This document shows, piece after piece, positions 36,140 to 44,750 of a DNA stretch of 64,000 bases (position 1 is the stretch's first letter; the number at the start of each line of letters is the position of its first letter). The position numbers and the translations under genes are program-made. Source of the DNA: Cognatishimia sp. WU-CL00825 (GTDB taxonomy: Bacteria; Pseudomonadota; Alphaproteobacteria; Rhodobacterales; Rhodobacteraceae); NCBI RefSeq assembly GCF_040364665.1, contig NZ_BAABWX010000001.1:434001-498000 (forward strand), in the 5' to 3' direction. The notes under the pieces are model-generated. The model made no database searches. It worked only from the letters and a program-made list of their open reading frames with translations, and was not told where the DNA came from.

Positions 36140-37171
36140 CTATTTCTTGTTCAGCTTGCTAAGTAAGACTGGTGCGAATGTCACGATCAAAACCATGCGC
36201 AAAATATGATGCAGGACGACATAGGTCAGGTCTGCTCCGGCGATGATGGCCAAGACCACCATTTCACTTTGGCCGCCGGGTAAGAAGGCCAGATAGGTGT
36301 CAAGCATTGAGGGCGTGAAGTTCAGGGTGCTGATCAAGAGAATAAAGGCCGCGCTGATGGTCGCGAGCAACAGGCCATTCAGAAAACCAGCCAAAACGAA
36401 GGTTTTCATTTCCATAAAGGTAAGGCCGACATAGCGGCTGCCTACAGCGATGCCGATAAAGAACTGGCTCGCCCAGATCATTTCGGCAGGGGGGCGTTGG
36501 GTGATGATTCCGCTGACCGACAGAATTGCGGTCAGGATCATAGGACCAAGCACCGAGGCACCAAACATCTTTATACGTAGGGCAACGCGCCAACCGACCA
36601 GGCCTGCGCCGATCAAGAGGGCAATCTGCAAAGGCGGTATGTCTGCTGCGGGTTTTCCAGGCGGTGCAATCAGGTCGACTTGCCAGAAATAACTCAAGAG
36701 AAGTGGTGCCAGACTGACGATCAGCAACACGCGCGTAGCATGTACCAGAGAGAGGGCGCGTATATTGGCTCCCGCTTCTTCGCCAAAGACCAAAAGATCC
36801 TGCAGCCCACCAGGCATCGAGGCGTAATAGCTGGTGACTTTGTCAAACCCAAAACCTTTGCGCAAAAGTGGGTAGGAGGTGACGCCCACACAAATCAGGA
36901 AGAGCGGCAGCAGAACCAATGAATAGGCCATTGCGGGCAGGGCGCTGAGCACTTGGGGGGTGATGGTGGCACCGATGGCAACGCCAAGAATCGTGCGAAA
37001 GGCCAGGCCGATCACTCCCATGCCCTTGAGGTTTTGCCCAAGCAGCGCCAGCAAAAGGCAGATGGCCATCGGGCCCATAAGAAAGGGCAGCGGAAGACCA
37101 AGCCAAAGAAAAGCCGCTGCACCCAGAGCTGCAGCGGCGGCGGTCTTAGTTTCGGCGAAATACCGTTTCAT
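36140..37171 (-). CDS. AbrB family (PF05145) membrane transporter-like protein
   Basis: This 343-residue protein has about ten hydrophobic helices in two similar halves, each starting with a GP-containing helix block (LPLPFLMGPMAICLLLA; KMFGASVLGPMILTAILSV) and a GVAIGATITPQ or IGIAVGSRYVG block. This is the AbrB family, formerly mislabelled ammonia monooxygenase; the transported substrate is not established. It lies 48 bp after tctA on the same strand and may be the last gene of the tct operon. No terminator was seen between. Confidence 0.82.
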   Translation of the reverse strand: MKRYFAETKTAAAAALGAAAFLWLGLPLPFLMGPMAICLLLALLGQNLKGMGVIGLAFRTILGVAIGATITPQVLSALPAMAYSLVLLPLFLICVGVTSYPLLRKGFGFDKVTSYYASMPGGLQDLLVFGEEAGANIRALSLVHATRVLLIVSLAPLLLSYFWQVDLIAPPGKPAADIPPLQIALLIGAGLVGWRVALRIKMFGASVLGPMILTAILSVSGIITQRPPAEMIWASQFFIGIAVGSRYVGLTFMEMKTFVLAGFLNGLLLATISAAFILLISTLNFTPSMLDTYLAFLPGGQSEMVVLAIIAGADLTYVVLHHILRMVLIVTFAPVLLSKLNKK

Positions 37172-37219
37172 ACAAAACCTTAGTTAAGTGGGCGCGGCGA
37201 GGAACGCCACGCCAAGTTT

Positions 37220-38740
37220 TTAATCACCGTCTGCAACACCACGTGCACGCAGGCGGGCGCGACGTTGGCGATAGCTTGGCAGAACTACAAGAATTACCGC
37301 CAAGGTCAGCAGACCAAGCGTCATTGGACGCTCCCACATGAAGGCCATGCCATCATAAAGCTGCATTGCGCGCGAAAAGTTGTTTTCCAGCAATGGGCCT
37401 AGGATGAAGCCAATCAACAGGGGAGCCAATGGGTAATCGGCAAACCTGAAGGCAGTTGCAACCACACCAAAGCCCACAAGGATCAACAGTTCTGTTGCAT
37501 TGTTCTGCCCGATATAGGCCCCCATCAAGGTAAAGAACAGAATGAAGGGGATCAGATAGTTGCGTGGCACCGCAAGCACTTTGGCGATGTAGGGGATCAG
37601 CGGCAGGTTCAAGACCAGCAGAACCAGATTCCCCAGATACATCGAAATGATGACCGCCCAGAAGATTTGGGGTTCGTCGATCATCAAACGTGGGCCAGGG
37701 CTGACGTTTAACGCGATCAATGCGCCCAACAAAATCGCTGTGGTGCCCGAACCGGGAATACCTAGCGTCAACAGAGGCACAAAGGAACCGGTACAAGCCG
37801 CGTTATTGGCTGATTCCGGTGCGGCGATGCCTTTGATCGCGCCTTTGCCGAATTGATCCTGCTCTTCTTTTGGGGCGATGTTGCGTTCAACCGCATAGCC
37901 CAAGAATGAGGCGATTGTTGCACCGGCGCCTGGCAAAACCCCAATGAAGAAACCTTGTAAAGATTGGCGGCCAATGACCGGTGCAATCTTTCTGGCTTCT
38001 TCGCGCGTGATGCGCAGGTCTTTGATTTCACCGCTGTCACCGTCCCCGGTTTTAGAACGGCTTGGATCAAGCACCAGATAGATGGCTTCGGGCAGAGCAA
38101 ACATTGCCATCGCGAGTGTGATAAAGCCAAAGCCAGACTGAAGATCCATAACGCCCATTGTAAAGCGCGGCATGTTAAACAGAACGCCTTCGCCGACAGT
38201 GGCCATCATCAGGCCCACAAAGGTCATCAGCAGTGCTTTGGCAATTTGTCCTGTGCCGGCAAAAGCTGCGATGGCCGACAGGCCAACAACCATAAGCGCA
38301 AAATATTCAGAGCTGTGAAACAGCAGCGCCACAGAGGCAAGAGCGGGGGCAAAGATTGCCAAGAGAATGGCCCCAATTGTGCCACCCGCAAAAGAGGAAA
38401 TTGCGGCGATTGTCAGAGCTTTACCGGCCTTACCTGATCTGGCAAGTGGGTAGCCGTCAAAGCTGGTGGCAACGGTCGAAGCGACCCCCGGCGCATTGAT
38501 CAGAATGGAAGATGTAGAGCCACCAAAGACTGCGCCATAATAAACACCTGCCAAAAGAATTAAGGCAGTCGCTGGGTCGCCGATGGTGATGGCAATGGGG
38601 ATCATGATCGCGATGATTGACATGGGGCCAAGGCCCGGCAGCATGCCGATGAAGGTGCCGATCAGGCAACCACCGATAACCATAAGGATGTTGGTGAAAG
38701 TGAAGGCCGTTGAAAGGCCCATCAGGAGTCCTTCGAGCAT
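37220..38740 (-). CDS. tctA: Tripartite tricarboxylate transporter permease TctA
   Basis: This 506-residue inner-membrane subunit has about 12 helices. It carries the family blocks GTFIGMLPGLGPM near residue 30, FGGSTSSILINAPG and GIPGSGTTAILLGALIAL. The second is a repeat-like copy of the first. TctA with TctB takes substrate from the periplasmic TctC and imports it, using a sodium or proton gradient. The gene begins one nucleotide after tctB. Confidence 0.96.
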   Translation of the reverse strand: MLEGLLMGLSTAFTFTNILMVIGGCLIGTFIGMLPGLGPMSIIAIMIPIAITIGDPATALILLAGVYYGAVFGGSTSSILINAPGVASTVATSFDGYPLARSGKAGKALTIAAISSFAGGTIGAILLAIFAPALASVALLFHSSEYFALMVVGLSAIAAFAGTGQIAKALLMTFVGLMMATVGEGVLFNMPRFTMGVMDLQSGFGFITLAMAMFALPEAIYLVLDPSRSKTGDGDSGEIKDLRITREEARKIAPVIGRQSLQGFFIGVLPGAGATIASFLGYAVERNIAPKEEQDQFGKGAIKGIAAPESANNAACTGSFVPLLTLGIPGSGTTAILLGALIALNVSPGPRLMIDEPQIFWAVIISMYLGNLVLLVLNLPLIPYIAKVLAVPRNYLIPFILFFTLMGAYIGQNNATELLILVGFGVVATAFRFADYPLAPLLIGFILGPLLENNFSRAMQLYDGMAFMWERPMTLGLLTLAVILVVLPSYRQRRARLRARGVADGD

Positions 38741-38741
38741 G

Positions 38742-39233
38742 TCAGCCTCCGAACAGGAATTGAGGAAGGGGACGCAGGAAAATGCCTAGAACGGAATCAA
38801 CCAAATACCAGACGCTGCCGGCTGCAATGGCAGACACGATGGCCATGGTGACAAACCGGCGTTCGCCTAGAATGTAACTGCCGACTGACAGAAACAGGAA
38901 TGTTGATGCCAGAAACCCAAGCGGTCTGAGCAAAAGCGCATAGGCCACCATCAAAGACAACAGAACGACAGCTTGGCCGACCTTGTATTCGCCCAAACGC
39001 GCGAGATTGATATCTGCGGCGTCATCTTTTGGTGGTACTTTTTCCAGATTAAACAAGATGGCAAGCGACATTAGAATACCGCCGACGCACAGCACTTTTG
39101 GAAAGCTTGATGGCCAAATCGGGCTGCGTTGCATGATGGGTGGTAATAGACCGTCCATCGTAAAATAAGCGGCATATCCGTAGGCGATGCAAATTATGAG
39201 AATGACAAAGGCTATCCAGCGATCGAGCGCCAT
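38742..39233 (-). CDS. tctB: Tripartite tricarboxylate transporter small subunit TctB
   Basis: The 163-residue protein has four hydrophobic helices (near residues 8-28, 45-62, 77-100 and 115-145) and the TctB-family FPKVLCVGGILMSLAIL-like second helix. It is the poorly conserved small partner of TctA. An intrinsic terminator-like hairpin lies between tctC and this gene. Confidence 0.9.
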   Translation of the reverse strand: MALDRWIAFVILIICIAYGYAAYFTMDGLLPPIMQRSPIWPSSFPKVLCVGGILMSLAILFNLEKVPPKDDAADINLARLGEYKVGQAVVLLSLMVAYALLLRPLGFLASTFLFLSVGSYILGERRFVTMAIVSAIAAGSVWYLVDSVLGIFLRPLPQFLFGG

Positions 39234-39256
39234 GATGTGTCCCCCCTTTGAGTGTG

Positions 39257-39288
39257 AAAAATGCGCCCGAGGGTCATCCCGGGCGCAT
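39257..39288 (-). terminator. Terminator/attenuator hairpin between tctC and tctB
   Basis: On the minus strand ATGCGCCCG pairs with CGGGCGCAT (39280-39288 with 39261-39269), and TTTT follows directly. It lies inside the operon, 24 nt after the tctC stop, and should lower tctBA transcription relative to the binding protein. Confidence 0.75.
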
Positions 39289-39311
39289 CGTTTAAGTGCG
39301 CTGGGCGCGGA

Positions 39312-40298
39312 TTATAGGAAGCCGAGTTTGCGCATCAGGTCGCCGATGACCTGTTCTTGGTTTTCCAAAAAGCTGCGGAAGTCATCGCCGTTGTTGTGGA
39401 TGTTCACCCAACCGTTGCGTGAGCGCACAGTTTCCCATTCCGGTGTGTCATACACTTTGGCGATGGCATCTTGGTACATTGCAAGTTTGTCTGCTGGCAG
39501 ACCTGGTGCTGCAAAGAAACCACGCCAGTTGACGAAGGTTGTGTCATTGCCTTGCTCGACCATAGTTGGCGCATCTGCATAGGCGTCAACGCGTTCGTCA
39601 GATGTGACACCGATGATGCGTACTTCGCCTGCTTTTGCCAGCTCGACAGCTTCGGAGAAGCCTGTGGAAACCGCTTGGACTTCACCAGACAGAAGGCCAG
39701 CCATCGTTGCGCCGCCACCGTCGTATGGCACGTATTTCATTTGCACCGGGTCTGCGCCTGCTGCTTGGAACACCATCGCTGCAACCAGGTGGTCCATGCC
39801 GCCTGGAACAGAACCGCCACCAACAGCAGTTTTTGCTGGGTTGGCATTGAATGCAGAGATCAGGCCATTCACGTCCTGAATGTCGCTGTCTGCCGCAACA
39901 ACCAGCGCAGCATAGTCACCGATGGTGCCTGCAACCAAGGTCAGGTCACGGAAGGACTGTGGGAATACGCCGGTCAAGGACCGGATCACGATTGGCGTCG
40001 AGTTCACCATTAAAGTGCCGTGCTGGCTGTCGGCGTTTTCGATCAGATAGCCGATGGCTTTACCGCCGCCGCCGCCTGACATGTTTTCATAAGACGCAGA
40101 TCCGACGAGGCCCGCTTTGGTCAGGGCTTCGCCTGTACCGCGTGCTGTGCCGTCCCAACCGCCACCAGCACCACCTGGAATGAGAAAGTGCAGGCTGTCG
40201 ACAACCTGATGCCCACCAGCCATCGCTGGTGCGCCCAGGCCGATGGTTGCAGCGGCTGCTGCCATCATTACACGACGTGTAAGGTTAAGTTTTGTCAT
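39312..40298 (-). CDS. tctC: Tripartite tricarboxylate transporter substrate-binding protein TctC
   Basis: This is a 328-residue periplasmic receptor. The signal peptide starts MTKLNLTRRVMMAAAAATIG and is cleaved near AMA-GGH. The mature part has the TctC/Bug-type motifs LHFLIPGGAGGGWDGTAR and GGGSVPGGMDHLVAA. The start at 40298 has a perfect GGAGG. Bug proteins bind carboxylates such as citrate or other di- and tricarboxylates; the ligand here is unknown. It lies downstream of the rraA-like gene. Confidence 0.95.
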   Translation of the reverse strand: MTKLNLTRRVMMAAAAATIGLGAPAMAGGHQVVDSLHFLIPGGAGGGWDGTARGTGEALTKAGLVGSASYENMSGGGGGKAIGYLIENADSQHGTLMVNSTPIVIRSLTGVFPQSFRDLTLVAGTIGDYAALVVAADSDIQDVNGLISAFNANPAKTAVGGGSVPGGMDHLVAAMVFQAAGADPVQMKYVPYDGGGATMAGLLSGEVQAVSTGFSEAVELAKAGEVRIIGVTSDERVDAYADAPTMVEQGNDTTFVNWRGFFAAPGLPADKLAMYQDAIAKVYDTPEWETVRSRNGWVNIHNNGDDFRSFLENQEQVIGDLMRKLGFL

Positions 40299-40320
40299 GG
40301 TATCCTCCCTGTAGACAAAA

Positions 40321-40854
40321 TTAGGTATTTGGTTCGTAGGTGTTTGGTGTGCTGACAGGCGGAACAGGCAAGGCCTGAGCGCTGACAAGTACACCGTCTG
40401 GATCGCAATAAATGTGTTGCCCGGGCTCCAAGAGCACGTTGCCAAAAGCGACGGGGACATCGATTGCGCCAATTCCGGTTTTTCCACTGCGCAGCGGGCT
40501 GGTGCCAAGCGCTTTGATCCCAATCGCCAGTGTCTCTAGGACAGCAGAGTCGCGCACGACGCCATTGATCACAATGCCGGCCCAATTGTTTTCTTGTAGG
40601 ATCTTTGCGTTTATATCACCCAGCAGGGCGGTGTTGCTGGATGCGCCGCCATCAAGGACAATCACCGCGCCGCAACCATCGGTTCGAAACAGGCTTTGCG
40701 CAAGGCGCGTGTCTTCCATTGTAACGACGGTGCGGATGGGCCCGTGAAAGTGGGAATTGCCACCAAAGTCCAAGAAATTTGATGTGACCCGACGCAGTTT
40801 TTTTGAGTTGGCATCCCACAGATCGGCGGTAGTATAGGTAACGGGTTCCGACAT
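40321..40854 (-). CDS. RraA-like protein, probable 4-hydroxy-4-methyl-2-oxoglutarate aldolase/oxaloacetate decarboxylase type
   Basis: The 177-residue protein has the RraA fold along its length: SNFLDFGGNSHFHGPIRTV, VLDGGASSNTALLGD, and GVVRDSAVLETLAIGIKALG. The pair R101-D102 is retained. E. coli RraA, an RNase E inhibitor, has Arg-Gln there, while the class II pyruvate aldolases of this fold keep Arg-Asp. Expression with a tricarboxylate transporter favours a metabolic role on an imported acid. The start at 40854 has GAGAGGG upstream. It is probably the first gene of the tct operon. Confidence 0.75.
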   Translation of the reverse strand: MSEPVTYTTADLWDANSKKLRRVTSNFLDFGGNSHFHGPIRTVVTMEDTRLAQSLFRTDGCGAVIVLDGGASSNTALLGDINAKILQENNWAGIVINGVVRDSAVLETLAIGIKALGTSPLRSGKTGIGAIDVPVAFGNVLLEPGQHIYCDPDGVLVSAQALPVPPVSTPNTYEPNT

Positions 40855-41213
40855 GAAATTCCCTCTCGTGAAACGAATTGACCTGCGCTGCGGCCTTGAA
40901 CGAATGCCCTTGCCACGCCTATTTTGTAGGGTTCTGTTAATGTTTGAGGCAAGCGGGATGTGGGGACGTTTCACTGGATGAAATGGTGAAGATTTTGCCT
41001 GAGAGAACGGATTGCATATGTCCATGCCTAGCGCTTCGGCACGGTTAAGTGCCAGATCGAAAGCGTGGTCAGCCATTGGTAACGTAGGCTTGCGCAAAAG
41101 TTTCAAGTGATCCCCCATTTGACAAGCGACTGAGAAGCCGCCCATGACTGAGGGGAACATGTGAACCTGACACAAACCTGTCATGGCTTGGCAACACCAT
41201 CTGGGAGCACGGC
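40855..41213. other. 359-bp divergent regulatory region between the tct operon and the response regulator gene
   Basis: No supported gene. An open frame extends the rraA-like gene upstream to 41184, but it is not family-like and lacks a ribosome binding site. It should contain the promoters of both divergent operons. A direct repeat at 41164-41184 is listed separately. Confidence 0.6.
41164..41184 (+). promoter_or_regulatory. Candidate TctD-type binding site (direct repeat)
   Basis: AACCTG occurs at 41164-41169 and 41175-41180, exactly 11 bp apart, within AACCTGACAC and AAACCTGTCAT. OmpR-family response regulators bind direct repeats spaced one helical turn apart. It lies 30 bp before the response regulator's start, so autoregulation and control of the divergent tct operon are plausible. 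Confidence 0.45.
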
Positions 41214-41879
41214 ATGCGATTTTTGTTGGTTGAGGATAACGAAGGCCTGGCTAAAGCGGTTTTGGATCGCTTGCGGCTGGACGGGCATGTTGTGGATCAT
41301 GCGGCGGATATTTCTTTGGCAGAAGATTTCTCAGCTACGGCTGATTACGACTTGATATTATTGGATATTATGCTGCCGGATGGGGATGGTAGGAACTTTT
41401 TGAAAGCCCATCGTGCACGCAAAGATGAGACGCCAGTCATCGTGTTGACGGCGCGTTCAGAGGTGTCTGATCGGGTTGGTGTTTTGGACCTTGGCGCGGA
41501 TGACTATTTGACCAAACCATTTGATTTTTCCGAGCTTGAAGCCCGGTGTCGCGCGGTGTTGAGACGCCGTGGGGGCAGCGCATCAAATGTCCAACGATTC
41601 GGCGGACTTGCATTTGATTCGCTTGCTGGAACGGTTTCTGTGTCGGGAGAAACAGTCACATTGCGCAACCGTGAGTTGCGGCTGTTGGAGATTTTCATGT
41701 CATCGCCCGACAGGATTTTTTCTAAGGCAAAGCTGGTTGATCGCCTGTTTGCCTATGACGAAGACGTCTCTGAGAATGCAATCGAAGTCTATGTTGGACG
41801 CCTGCGCAAACATCTTGCAGGTTCAGAGGTAGAAATAGCGACGGTGCGCGGATTGGGCTATCGGATGAGCCTGATATGA
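41214..41879 (+). CDS. tctD: OmpR-family response regulator (TctD-like)
   Basis: The 221-residue protein has a receiver domain with acidic pocket E7/D8, phospho-acceptor D51 (LILLDIMLPDGDG) and K101 (TKPFD). A C-terminal winged helix follows (VTLRNRELRLLEIFM, YVGRLRKHLAG). TctD regulates tricarboxylate uptake. It is divergent from the tct operon, and its stop overlaps the kinase start by 4 nt. Confidence 0.92.
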   Translation: MRFLLVEDNEGLAKAVLDRLRLDGHVVDHAADISLAEDFSATADYDLILLDIMLPDGDGRNFLKAHRARKDETPVIVLTARSEVSDRVGVLDLGADDYLTKPFDFSELEARCRAVLRRRGGSASNVQRFGGLAFDSLAGTVSVSGETVTLRNRELRLLEIFMSSPDRIFSKAKLVDRLFAYDEDVSENAIEVYVGRLRKHLAGSEVEIATVRGLGYRMSLI

Positions 41880-43252
41880 GTGATGCCCCACAATCCACCG
41901 GATCCATTCGCAGGCGATTGACGTTGCAGCTGATGATTGGGGCCTTGGTGCTTGCGGTTTTGCTGTATCTTGTTGTTCTGAACGTTGCTCGTGATCTGGC
42001 CGAGCGGTCGCAGGACAATATTTTGTTTGCTTCGGCCACAGCGATCCTTGAGTCGGTCGCGGTCCAAGAGGATGAAATCGTGGCCGATATTCCCTATGGG
42101 GCTTTGTCAATGTTGGGCAATGTCAGCGATGACCGGGTATTTTACAAAATCGCAACGGGGGCAACGGTGCTGACCGGTTATGGTGATTTACCAGCTGTTG
42201 CGGGCGATCGGGATCAAGCTGCAGGCTATGTAACAGCGATGTATAAAGGTGAAAGTGTGCGGGTCATCGAAGTGTCGCGCAGACTGTCCCTGAGCAGTGG
42301 CAGTGTGCACGTGGCTGTGTCCGTGGCTCAAACCCGAAACGGACAGGCCGAGACCATCACGCGCATGAGCCGCGTGGCTTTGTCGTCTGGCGCAGGTTTC
42401 TTTTTTGTCGCTGCGGTCTTGGCTGTGATCACTGCACAATCCAGCATTCGTCCTTTGAACCGGCTTGCCGGCTCGGTCTCACGCCGGGGCCCGAAAGATA
42501 TGCGTGCGGTTGTGGGGCCAGTGCCAAGTGAGATGGTGCCGCTGGTGAAGTCGCTGAACCGTTTTATGTCGCGCCTGAAAGTGTCGCTGGCGCGGTCGGA
42601 AGATTTTATCGCTGAGGCGGCGCATCGTGTGCGAACGCCCCTGGCCACTGTACGCACTCAGGCTGAAGTGGTCTTGCGGCGGGTCGAACGCGATGAGAAT
42701 CGGCAAAGCCTGCGTGAAATGATCCGTGCGATCGATGAAAGTTCACGGGCCGCGGGGCAATTGCTGGACCATGCCATGGTGACATATCGCACCGATCATC
42801 TGGAACGCGAAACCATTGATATGGCTGATCTGGCCACGGAACTTGTGGCGAGATTGACGCCGGTTGCGGAATTAAAGGACATTCATATGCAGGTCGAAGT
42901 TCTTGAAAAATCTTATTTTTCAGGGGATGCGATCTTGATCCAGAATGCGGTCAGAAATGTACTGGATAACGCCATCAAATATTCACCCGGTGATCGGGAA
43001 ATCACTGTTCGCGTAGGCCTTAGTAGCGCCGAAACCTTTATTCAGGTCGAGGATCAGGCGGGCGGGTTTCCTGACGTGGTGCAAGAAGAATTAACAGGAC
43101 GGTTTGCGCGGGGCAGCAACTCTGTCGGCACCGTCGGATCAGGGCTGGGGCTGACAATCGCCAAGGAAGTGACCGAGGCGCATGGTGGGCGATTGGAATT
43201 GAGGAATTTGGACAATGGGGATGGCGCATGCGTAACTTTATACTTTCCTTGA
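41876..43252 (+). CDS. tctE: Sensor histidine kinase (TctE-like)
   Basis: This 458-residue kinase has two membrane helices (about residues 14-37 and 165-187) with a periplasmic sensor domain between. HAMP-like residues and a HisKA domain follow, with the phosphorylated His in AEAAHRVRTPLATVRTQ. The ATPase shows the N box (NAVRNVLDNAIKYS) and G boxes (DQAGGF, GSGLGLTIAKEV). It overlaps the response regulator by 4 nt and the solute-binding protein gene by 25 nt, so the three are translationally coupled. Confidence 0.92.
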   Translation: MSDAPQSTGSIRRRLTLQLMIGALVLAVLLYLVVLNVARDLAERSQDNILFASATAILESVAVQEDEIVADIPYGALSMLGNVSDDRVFYKIATGATVLTGYGDLPAVAGDRDQAAGYVTAMYKGESVRVIEVSRRLSLSSGSVHVAVSVAQTRNGQAETITRMSRVALSSGAGFFFVAAVLAVITAQSSIRPLNRLAGSVSRRGPKDMRAVVGPVPSEMVPLVKSLNRFMSRLKVSLARSEDFIAEAAHRVRTPLATVRTQAEVVLRRVERDENRQSLREMIRAIDESSRAAGQLLDHAMVTYRTDHLERETIDMADLATELVARLTPVAELKDIHMQVEVLEKSYFSGDAILIQNAVRNVLDNAIKYSPGDREITVRVGLSSAETFIQVEDQAGGFPDVVQEELTGRFARGSNSVGTVGSGLGLTIAKEVTEAHGGRLELRNLDNGDGACVTLYFP

Positions 43253-44256
43253 TCATCTGGGCCGGTGCCAGCGGCGCGATGGGATTTGAGATCGAAGAAC
43301 ATCGCCGATTTGGTCCGGAAAACGCGGCGCATGAGTTGAAAATTATTTCGACAGCTGACGTCGAGATATTGATCCCACTGATGGAGCTTTTTCTGCGCCG
43401 CCACCCGGATACTGTTATCGATTATACGTCGGTGAGCAGTGGCGCGTTGATGCAGGCCATTGTGACCGAAGAAGTCGCTTTTGACGTAGCGCTGTCTTCG
43501 GCAATGGATTTGCAGATCAAATTAGCAAATGATGGCTTCAGTCGTGAACATCGGTCGGATGCGACAGATTTGGTTCCAACTTGGGGAAATTGGCGCAATC
43601 ATGTTTTTGCTTTTTCCCAAGAGGAAGCGTCGATTGTGGTTTCGCCACAAGCCTTTGAAGGCATCGAGATGCCAAAAGACCGGCAAAGCCTGGTGACTAT
43701 TTTGCGCAAATATCCTGAGCGCTTTGAGGGGCGGGTTGCGACCTATGATCTGACGCTGAGTGGAACGGGATATTTGTTTGCCACGCAGGATGCCCGGACC
43801 ACAGAGACTTTTTGGCGATTGATGGAGGTTATGGGTGGACTGAATGCGCAGCTGTTTTGTTGCTCGGGCGTGATGATCGAAGCGGTGAGCCGCGGCGACA
43901 TAGCCGTCGCTTATAATGTTTTGGGCAGCTATGCGCGGGCGCGTAAGGATCTAGAGGGTAGCATACAGGTGATCGACCCGGCGGATTTCACCAATATGAT
44001 GTTGCGCACCGGGATTTTGCTGGAATCCGTGGTGGCCGAAGAGCTGGCGCGTGATTTTTTAGATCATTTGCTGCAAAGCGCTTGGGGCGCTGAAGATATT
44101 GCCGAATATCCCTTTCACAAGTGGCATTTGGAAACCTCAGAGGCTGCGGCTTCGATGAAGCCCATTCGGTTGGGTCCCGGTCTGTTGGTGTTTCTGGATG
44201 AGTTGAAGCGAAAACGGTTTTTGAAAGAGTGGTTTAATGCCGTTCAGCAAGAATAA
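43228..44256 (+). CDS. Periplasmic ABC-type solute-binding protein, orphan, linked to the two-component system
   Basis: The 342-residue protein has a signal peptide (MRNFILSLIIWAGASGAMGF). The mature part has a type II periplasmic binding fold resembling ferric/anion-type ABC binding proteins (LKIISTADVEILIPLMELFL; SGTGYLFATQ; GDIAVAYNVLGSYA). A CC pair lies in LFCCSG. No ABC permease or ATPase is nearby. The start lies inside the kinase's 3' end (25-nt overlap) and is confirmed by the signal peptide. The tight coupling suggests it acts as ligand receptor for the kinase rather than as a transporter part. Ligand unknown. Confidence 0.8.
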   Translation: MRNFILSLIIWAGASGAMGFEIEEHRRFGPENAAHELKIISTADVEILIPLMELFLRRHPDTVIDYTSVSSGALMQAIVTEEVAFDVALSSAMDLQIKLANDGFSREHRSDATDLVPTWGNWRNHVFAFSQEEASIVVSPQAFEGIEMPKDRQSLVTILRKYPERFEGRVATYDLTLSGTGYLFATQDARTTETFWRLMEVMGGLNAQLFCCSGVMIEAVSRGDIAVAYNVLGSYARARKDLEGSIQVIDPADFTNMMLRTGILLESVVAEELARDFLDHLLQSAWGAEDIAEYPFHKWHLETSEAAASMKPIRLGPGLLVFLDELKRKRFLKEWFNAVQQE

Positions 44257-44352
44257 TGCGCAGTCTTTCGCGAACCTGCGATTCTGCCGCTTCTGACTCT
44301 GGACCTTTGGCTGCAGATGAGTCATACGGGAAGGGAATTTGCGGAGGCATCC

Positions 44353-44736
44353 ATGAGCATTCTGAACTCTCTTTTGCGCGCTGTCACTTGGTGGAACGGG
44401 CAAACCCTAAACACGCAGATCTATACTTGGCGCAAGGGCGAAAAAGTCGGCGAAGACGATCAGGGCAATAGCTATTTTCGCAACAAAGATGATAGCCGTC
44501 GCTGGGTGATCTATGACGGTGAGGCCGAGGCCAGCCGGATTGGTGCTGATTGGCATGGTTGGTTGCATCGGACCTTTAACGAGGTGCCGTCGGAAAAGCC
44601 GCTTAAGCACAAAGTTTGGGAAAAACCGCATCAGGAAAACTTGACAGGAACCGTGATGGCCTATGCGCCAGCTGGGTCCATTCGTTCGGGTTCTCCGGCA
44701 GAGCGGTCCGACTATGAAGCTTGGCAGCCTGAATAA
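44353..44736 (+). CDS. NADH:ubiquinone oxidoreductase accessory subunit NDUFA12 family
   Basis: The 127-residue protein aligns with the NDUFA12/B17.2 complex I subunit: [40 protein letters not shown] and [16 protein letters not shown]. Alphaproteobacteria, like mitochondria, carry this supernumerary subunit on the matrix/cytoplasmic arm of complex I. The start at 44353 has GCGGAGG upstream; an in-frame ATG at 44317 is less likely. It is followed 14 nt later by mlaD, a common neighbourhood in Rhodobacterales. Confidence 0.92.
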   Translation: MSILNSLLRAVTWWNGQTLNTQIYTWRKGEKVGEDDQGNSYFRNKDDSRRWVIYDGEAEASRIGADWHGWLHRTFNEVPSEKPLKHKVWEKPHQENLTGTVMAYAPAGSIRSGSPAERSDYEAWQPE

Positions 44737-44750
44737 AGGCAGTCTGGCGG

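Noticed and set aside
40855..41184. N-terminal extension of the RraA-like protein
   Set aside because: RraA-fold proteins begin near the ATG at 40854, which has a good ribosome binding site. The extension would run through the divergent promoter region.
44256..44471. 71-codon open frame starting at a TAATG overlap after the solute-binding protein
   Set aside because: The reading is not protein-like, and it overlaps the well-supported NDUFA12 gene in another frame.
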